Assembly (NCBI GenBank): GCA_039030075.1
Contig: JBCCEW010000022.1
Coordinates: 1-64,000 of the forward strand
Direction of reading: 5' to 3'
Source of the DNA: Myxococcota bacterium
GTDB taxonomy: Bacteria; Myxococcota_A; UBA9160; SMWR01
DNA: 64,000 bases
Shown: positions 59,913 to 64,000 of the stretch, one piece after another
How positions within the stretch are numbered: position 1 is the first letter of the stretch
How the letters are laid out: each line of letters starts with the position of its first letter
The notes under the pieces: model-generated
The model's input: the letters and a program-made list of their open reading frames with translations, nothing else
What the model was told of the DNA's origin: nothing
The model's database searches: none
Program-made: the position numbers and the translations under genes

Positions 59913-60194
59913 ATGGATCGACGCGATCGCATCGAGAGTCGTCTTCGAGACGGACTGGCCGCCTCCCACGTCGACGTGGAAGACGAGAGCCACCTGCATG
60001 CGGGCCACGCCGGCGCCAAGGAAGGTGGCGGGCACTTCCGAGCGACGATCGTCTCCGAGCGTTTCGACGGCCTCGGCCGGGTTGCCCGCCAGCGACTCGT
60101 GTTCGACCTACTGGCCGACGAGATGCGGGGCGACATTCACGCCCTTTCGATGCGGACCTTCACCGCAGACGAGTGGGCCGAAGCCGACGGCTAG
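59913..60194 (+). CDS. bolA: BolA family protein
   Basis: A 93-residue protein with the BolA class II KH-like fold. VDVEDESHLHAGHAGAKEGGGHFRATIVSERFDGLGRVARQRLVFDLLADEM followed by IHALSMRTFTADEW matches the family from end to end. BolA proteins bind [2Fe-2S] clusters with monothiol glutaredoxins and influence Fe-S handling and morphology. The position that is usually RHR in BolA reads RQR (GRVARQRLVF), as in some IbaG-like members. The ATG at 59913 fits the family length; the open frame upstream is a shadow. It is convergent with the DHH gene, with 21 bp between them. Confidence 0.92.
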   Translation: MDRRDRIESRLRDGLAASHVDVEDESHLHAGHAGAKEGGGHFRATIVSERFDGLGRVARQRLVFDLLADEMRGDIHALSMRTFTADEWAEADG

Positions 60195-60196
60195 AC

Positions 60197-60224
60197 CGGT
60201 TTCAGCAGAACGGTTTCAGCAGAA
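60197..60224. repeat. Perfect 14-bp tandem duplication across the DHH stop codon
   Basis: CGGTTTCAGCAGAA occurs twice in a row (60197-60210 and 60211-60224). The second copy contains the stop codon of the minus-strand DHH gene (60216-60218); the first lies in the gap to bolA. It looks like a recent slippage duplication and does not change the reading frame of either gene. Confidence 0.85.
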
Positions 60225-61067
60225 CTCGCTCGACCACTGCTCGAGCGAAACGCTGAAACCCGCGGCGTTGCGATGTCCGCCGCCGTCGTAGCCCTCGGCA
60301 ATCGACGCGACGTCGACGTCGCCGATCGAATAGATCGAGGCGTCGACGGTACGTCCGTTGAGTCGATAGACGAGGCCGATGGCGTGGCCGTAGGCCGCGC
60401 GCTTGGCGAGCTCGTGGCCGATGTGACTGCGCTGGTGGGGGGCGTTCACGGCCTCGACGCGATGGCCGGCGACGGTGACGGGATGCGCACTCAGGAGCGA
60501 GCGGCGGACGTCGGCGCGTTGGGCCCGCAGGATCGGCTCTCCCTCACCCGCCAGCACCTCGGCACCCCGCGCGTCGAGCTCGTCCCAGATCGCGAACTCG
60601 CGCCGGTGGGAACCGATCGCTGCGTTCACCTCCGCCGAGCGGGGCAGCGCCCAGTTCCAGAGGTCCTGGTCTTCGACGTATGCGAGCAGGGGCGGGAGCT
60701 GCGTTCCGGGGTGAAAGTACTGCCACGCCAGCACCGCCCCGGAGTGGCCGAGATCGAAGCGCACCTCGTGCCCGTTCTCGACGACGAGGTTCTCGGCGCC
60801 AGGATCCGAGGCGTATCGCTCCTGGGCCGAGATGTGGTGGTCCAAGACGACGACGCGGGCGGCCACTGGCGCCAAGCCCCGCAACTCCTCGTTGCTCGGC
60901 GCGATGTCGACGAAGACGACTTCGTGACCCGCGTGGGCACTCGGGTCGAGGACGTCGTTGTGGCCCCGTGCGACGTAGCGGGCGTCCTCGCCCCAGTGGC
61001 GCCAGACGGACCAGGCAGCACCGAAGCCGTCGGGACACCCGGCGTGGAAGTAGCAAGTGCGATTCAC
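60216..61067 (-). CDS. DHH/DHHA1 family phosphoesterase
   Basis: A 283-residue cytoplasmic phosphoesterase. The N-terminal DHH domain has YFHAGCPDGFGAAWSVW (metal-binding aspartate in CPDG), VVFVDIAPS and the namesake VVVLDHHIS with Asp76-His77-His78. The C-terminal DHHA1 domain ends with EGYDGGGHRNAAGFSV, the GGGHxxAAG substrate motif. Relatives degrade nanoRNA, pAp or cyclic dinucleotides; this version lacks the extended linker of RecJ, so it is a small oligonucleotide or nucleotide phosphatase, exact substrate unknown. The start is GTG at 61065-61067. It is divergent from pabB, with 95 bp between them. Confidence 0.88.
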   Translation of the reverse strand: MNRTCYFHAGCPDGFGAAWSVWRHWGEDARYVARGHNDVLDPSAHAGHEVVFVDIAPSNEELRGLAPVAARVVVLDHHISAQERYASDPGAENLVVENGHEVRFDLGHSGAVLAWQYFHPGTQLPPLLAYVEDQDLWNWALPRSAEVNAAIGSHRREFAIWDELDARGAEVLAGEGEPILRAQRADVRRSLLSAHPVTVAGHRVEAVNAPHQRSHIGHELAKRAAYGHAIGLVYRLNGRTVDASIYSIGDVDVASIAEGYDGGGHRNAAGFSVSLEQWSSEFC

Positions 61068-61162
61068 GAGGCCAGCGTAGCCCAGCCGACGCTGGCGACG
61101 GTCGGGCATGCTGGGCGGGACGGCAGCGCCGGGTGCGTTAGCGTGGCGTGCGAGAACCTCCG

Positions 61163-62617
61163 ATGATTCCCAAGCCCCGCCATACCGCCCACGTGGCCGT
61201 TCCGTTGCCGGTGCCCGTCGACCCTGCAGAGGCCCTCGAGCGCCTGCGGGGCCTGCGCTGCCCCTGGCTCCTGGAGAGCGCCCTCGAGAACGACGACACC
61301 GGACGCTTCTCGTTCGTCGGCGCGGACCCCTACGCGATGCTCCAGCACCGCGACGGCGAGAACGCATGGCTCTGCCATCGAGCGGTCTATCCGGGCTTGC
61401 GCACGGGCAGGACGCGCGTGCCCGGCCCGACCCTGGACGCGTTGCGCAGCGTGTTGCCATCGGCACCGCCGGATGCTCCTCCCTACCCGTTCTGCGGCGG
61501 AGCGGTCGGCTACTTCGGATACGAACTCGCTGAGCAGCTCGACGTGCATCGGGTCCAGACGATCGACGACCTCGCTCTCCCCGAGGCCCAATGGCTCTTC
61601 GTCGATGCGCTGGTGGTCTTCGATCATCGCCAGGGAACGGCCGAGATCTCGGCCCTCGGGTTCGGCGACGAACGCGACCCGGCAGAGCGTCGCGCCCGGG
61701 AAGCCGCCGCGCGTCTGGCACGACAGCTCGAGGCACCGACCTCACAGCGACGCGCCTACGCGTTCGGATCCTCGGCCGGTGGACGTCACAGCGCGCTCGA
61801 CCTGTCCCGGTACCACAAGGCGTTCCACGAGGTGGGAGATGCGATCGCCGCCGGCGAGCTCTACCAGGCCTGCCTCACCTACCGGATCGACCGGCCCTTC
61901 CACGGCGATCCCTGGGACTTCTACCGGACCCTGCGCGAAGGCGACCCGGCTCCGTTCGCGGCCTACCTCGAGCTTCCCGGCGTCACGGTCGCCGGCAACT
62001 CACCGGAGCGCTTCCTCCGCGTGGACGACGAGGGTCGGATCGAGAGCCGCCCGATCAAGGGCACCGCGCCCCGCGGAGCGACACCCGAGGAAGACACGGC
62101 GCTTGGCGAAGGGCTCCTCGAGTCCGAGAAGGATCGGGCCGAGAACGTGATGATCGTCGACCTGGTCCGCAACGACCTGGGCCGCGTCTGTGAAGTGGGC
62201 AGCGTCCGGGTCCCCCACTTGTTCTCGATCGAACCATACGGGTCCGTGTTCCAGATGGTCTCGACCGTCACCGGGCAGCTCCGAATGGAGTGCGATGCTC
62301 TGCACGCCGTCGCTGCCGCCTTCCCACCGGGCTCGATGACGGGAGCCCCGAAGCTCGCCGCCATGCAGCTGCTCGATCGACTCGAGGACGTACGTCGGGG
62401 CATCTATTCCGGGGCCATTGGCTACCTCGACCCACGAGGCCATACGGACTTGTCCGTCGTCATTCGCACGGCCTTCTTTCGGGAAGGGCGCGCCTATCTG
62501 CACACGGGCGGCGGCCTGGTCGCCGACTCGTCGGCCGAGCAGGAATACGCCGAGACCCGCGACAAGCTCCGATCGCTCCTCGCAGCGCTGTACGCCTGCG
62601 ACGTCGAAACGTCCTAG
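61163..62617 (+). CDS. pabB: Aminodeoxychorismate synthase component I
   Basis: A 484-residue chorismate-binding enzyme. The N-terminal domain has [26 protein letters not shown] and [17 protein letters not shown]; the catalytic domain has [98 protein letters not shown] and [23 protein letters not shown] with the alanine in PIKGTAPRG fits PabB better than TrpE. It makes aminodeoxychorismate for folate, using ammonia from a PabA partner that is not in the window. ATG 61163 is preferred; GTG 61148 is possible. The stop is shared as CTAG with the convergent methyltransferase. Confidence 0.9.
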   Translation: MIPKPRHTAHVAVPLPVPVDPAEALERLRGLRCPWLLESALENDDTGRFSFVGADPYAMLQHRDGENAWLCHRAVYPGLRTGRTRVPGPTLDALRSVLPSAPPDAPPYPFCGGAVGYFGYELAEQLDVHRVQTIDDLALPEAQWLFVDALVVFDHRQGTAEISALGFGDERDPAERRAREAAARLARQLEAPTSQRRAYAFGSSAGGRHSALDLSRYHKAFHEVGDAIAAGELYQACLTYRIDRPFHGDPWDFYRTLREGDPAPFAAYLELPGVTVAGNSPERFLRVDDEGRIESRPIKGTAPRGATPEEDTALGEGLLESEKDRAENVMIVDLVRNDLGRVCEVGSVRVPHLFSIEPYGSVFQMVSTVTGQLRMECDALHAVAAAFPPGSMTGAPKLAAMQLLDRLEDVRRGIYSGAIGYLDPRGHTDLSVVIRTAFFREGRAYLHTGGGLVADSSAEQEYAETRDKLRSLLAALYACDVETS

Positions 62618-63408
62618 TCGCGGTTCGCGAAGAAGAGCCCCGTGTTCGCGTGCCGACTCGAGGGTTCGGTGGCGACCCGAAACCCGGCCGTCTCCAAGAG
62701 AGCGCGGAAGTTCCCGATGCGCGTGCGCGGATCGTCCGGGTCGACGTCGTGGTACTCGCCGACGATGCGCGAGACGCGAGACAGGAGCTCCGGCGGTGCC
62801 GCGCCGAGGATGTCGTACTCGGCGCCCTCCACGTCGATCTTCAGCAGATCGCAATGCTCGATGCCGTGTTCGTCGAAGAGCGCCTCGAGCGTCGTCACGG
62901 GCACCTCGACTTCGCTGTCCAACAGTTCCGGCGCGAGGTTGGAGAACTGGGTAGACCGCCCACCGAGCTTGCCGCCTTCTGCGAGGTGCAGACGCAGGGT
63001 TCCGGTGCGGGCCCCCGCGGCCTCGGGAACTGCGACCGCGTCCTTCGCATCGGCCAGGTTCCGTCGGAGCAGCTCGAAATTGTGGGGGTCGGGCTCGTAA
63101 GCGATCAGCCGATCGACCCGCGGAAGGATCCGACAGCTGAAGCAACCCACGTTCGCGCCCAGGTCGACGACGGTTCCCCAGCGACCGGGGACCTCATCGA
63201 GGCGATACTCGTCGCGCAGGAAGATGCGATCGAACACGTGGTAGTCCGAGTACCCTCCGCGCAGCCAGAGCCGGCGGCCGTCACGGAAACGCACCTCGAT
63301 TTCGCCCTCGCGCTGCCGCCGCGCTCGACGCACTTCAGCCGGGTTCTCGAGGAGGCGGTGCAGACGCCAAACGTCGCCAAGACGGGAGAGTTTCAATCGA
63401 TGCTCCAT
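62614..63408 (-). CDS. FkbM family methyltransferase
   Basis: A 264-residue SAM-dependent methyltransferase. [41 protein letters not shown] carries the SAM-binding glycine-rich loop and the acidic residue after strand 2; [16 protein letters not shown] is the FkbM hallmark. The N-terminal 60 residues are a helical cap ([21 protein letters not shown]). FkbM enzymes O-methylate sugars, antibiotics or small molecules; many sit in surface-polysaccharide loci, but none is adjacent here. The ATG at 63406-63408 starts just before the helical cap; the frame upstream is a shadow of the CoA-transferase gene. Confidence 0.88.
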   Translation of the reverse strand: MEHRLKLSRLGDVWRLHRLLENPAEVRRARRQREGEIEVRFRDGRRLWLRGGYSDYHVFDRIFLRDEYRLDEVPGRWGTVVDLGANVGCFSCRILPRVDRLIAYEPDPHNFELLRRNLADAKDAVAVPEAAGARTGTLRLHLAEGGKLGGRSTQFSNLAPELLDSEVEVPVTTLEALFDEHGIEHCDLLKIDVEGAEYDILGAAPPELLSRVSRIVGEYHDVDPDDPRTRIGNFRALLETAGFRVATEPSSRHANTGLFFANRD

Positions 63409-63483
63409 GGACAGGACCCACGACGGTGGGGCCAGACACTGGGGTATGATGCCCAGTCCCGAAATTGGCAACAGGAGAATCGA

Positions 63484-64000
63484 ATGGGTCCCCTCCACGG
63501 CGTACGCATCCTCGAATTCGCGGGCATCGGCCCCGGCCCGTTCGCGGCCATGATGCTCTCGGACATGGGGGCCGACATCCTGCGCCTCGACCGCGCCGGA
63601 TCGGTCAAGGACCCGACGCCGGCAGGGGCCTCGAAGGACCTCCTGAACCGCGGACGTCGCAGCATCGGTCTCGATCTCAAGAGCGCGGAGGGCATCGAGA
63701 CGGCGCTGCGCCTGATCGAGAGCGCCGATGCCGTGATCGAGGGATACCGACCGGGGGTCATGGAGCGTCTCGGATTGGGTCCGGAGATCTGCCTCGAACG
63801 CAACCCACGCCTGGTCTACGGACGCATGACGGGCTGGGGCCAGGACGGCCCGATGGCCCACGCCGCCGGCCACGACATCAACTACGTCGCCCTGGCAGGT
63901 TCCCTCGCGCCGCTGGGTCGCGCTGGCGAGCGCCCCACGGCGCCGATCAACCTGATCGGAGACTTCGGGGGCGGCGGCATGCTGCTCGCCTTCGGAGTCG
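63484..64000 (+). CDS. Alpha-methylacyl-CoA racemase / CaiB-family CoA-transferase, 3' truncated by window end
   Basis: The first 172 residues of a CaiB-superfamily enzyme. [32 protein letters not shown] is the N-terminal signature. The racemase-type active-site pair is present: His in [13 protein letters not shown] and Asp in [15 protein letters not shown], which in alpha-methylacyl-CoA racemases exchange the alpha proton. [35 protein letters not shown] also fits. It probably inverts branched acyl-CoA esters during degradation of methyl-branched lipids. AGGAGAA lies 6-7 nt before the ATG. The rest of the protein lies beyond the window. Confidence 0.88.
   Translation, partial: MGPLHGVRILEFAGIGPGPFAAMMLSDMGADILRLDRAGSVKDPTPAGASKDLLNRGRRSIGLDLKSAEGIETALRLIESADAVIEGYRPGVMERLGLGPEICLERNPRLVYGRMTGWGQDGPMAHAAGHDINYVALAGSLAPLGRAGERPTAPINLIGDFGGGGMLLAFGV

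Overview
The window is 64 kb of gene-dense, high-GC DNA (roughly two thirds G+C) from a Gram-negative bacterium. An outer membrane is implied by a TonB-dependent receptor, a two-partner secretion pair, an AsmA-like protein, an ADP-heptose pathway enzyme and several lipoproteins. A PEP-CTERM-like surface protein and a TIGR04073-type protein imply that the genome encodes an exosortase system. With NtrBC, a GAF-type PtsP, CaiB-type CoA-transferases and the overall style, I lean towards the former deltaproteobacteria (Myxococcota-like), but this is inference. I see no rRNA, tRNA, CRISPR array, insertion sequence, integrase or phage gene. Everything looks chromosomal and uniform in base use.

Left part (1-17.4 kb): the end of a LolA-like gene, an Mrp/NBP35 ATPase, a di-heme peroxidase, an NnrU-like membrane protein, propionyl-CoA synthetase, and a pair of translationally coupled GT4 glycosyltransferases. 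These are followed by a minus-strand cell-surface module: a large TonB receptor, a beta-helix protein with a PEP-CTERM-like tail, and a lipoprotein. A plus-strand trio follows (CgeB-like glycosyltransferase, SirB1-like protein, SGNH hydrolase).

Middle (17.4-39 kb): a two-partner secretion operon (TpsB transporter, 2107-residue TpsA exoprotein); an unusual four-gene operon ntrB-ntrC-thiE-nucleoside transporter joined by 4-bp overlaps, with an NtrC-like 17-bp dyad upstream; moeA-mobA for molybdenum cofactor; an AsmA-like gene coupled to rfaE2 and a small gene; and an XRE regulator followed by ptsP. ptsP has no usable ATG, GTG or TTG start and appears to begin at AUU behind a perfect GGAGG.

Right part (39-64 kb): a DMT exporter, heme o synthase, an orphan 109-residue gene, leuS, the PEP synthase regulator, an RND/MMPL exporter with a membrane-anchored NYN nuclease, agmatine-to-putrescine enzymes (aguB-aguA), a complete E. 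coli-type fumarate reductase operon frdABCD followed by a TIGR04073 protein, an amidase, two CaiB-family CoA-transferases, Hsp20, a 2OG-Fe(II) oxygenase, BolA, a DHH phosphoesterase, PabB and an FkbM methyltransferase. Between leuS and the orphan gene lies a near-consensus sigma-70 promoter that fires almost directly into an intrinsic terminator, predicting an RNA of only about 45 nt or an attenuator. The most noteworthy observations are this promoter/terminator unit, the AUU start of ptsP, the NtrC-like dyad and the TonB/beta-helix surface module.
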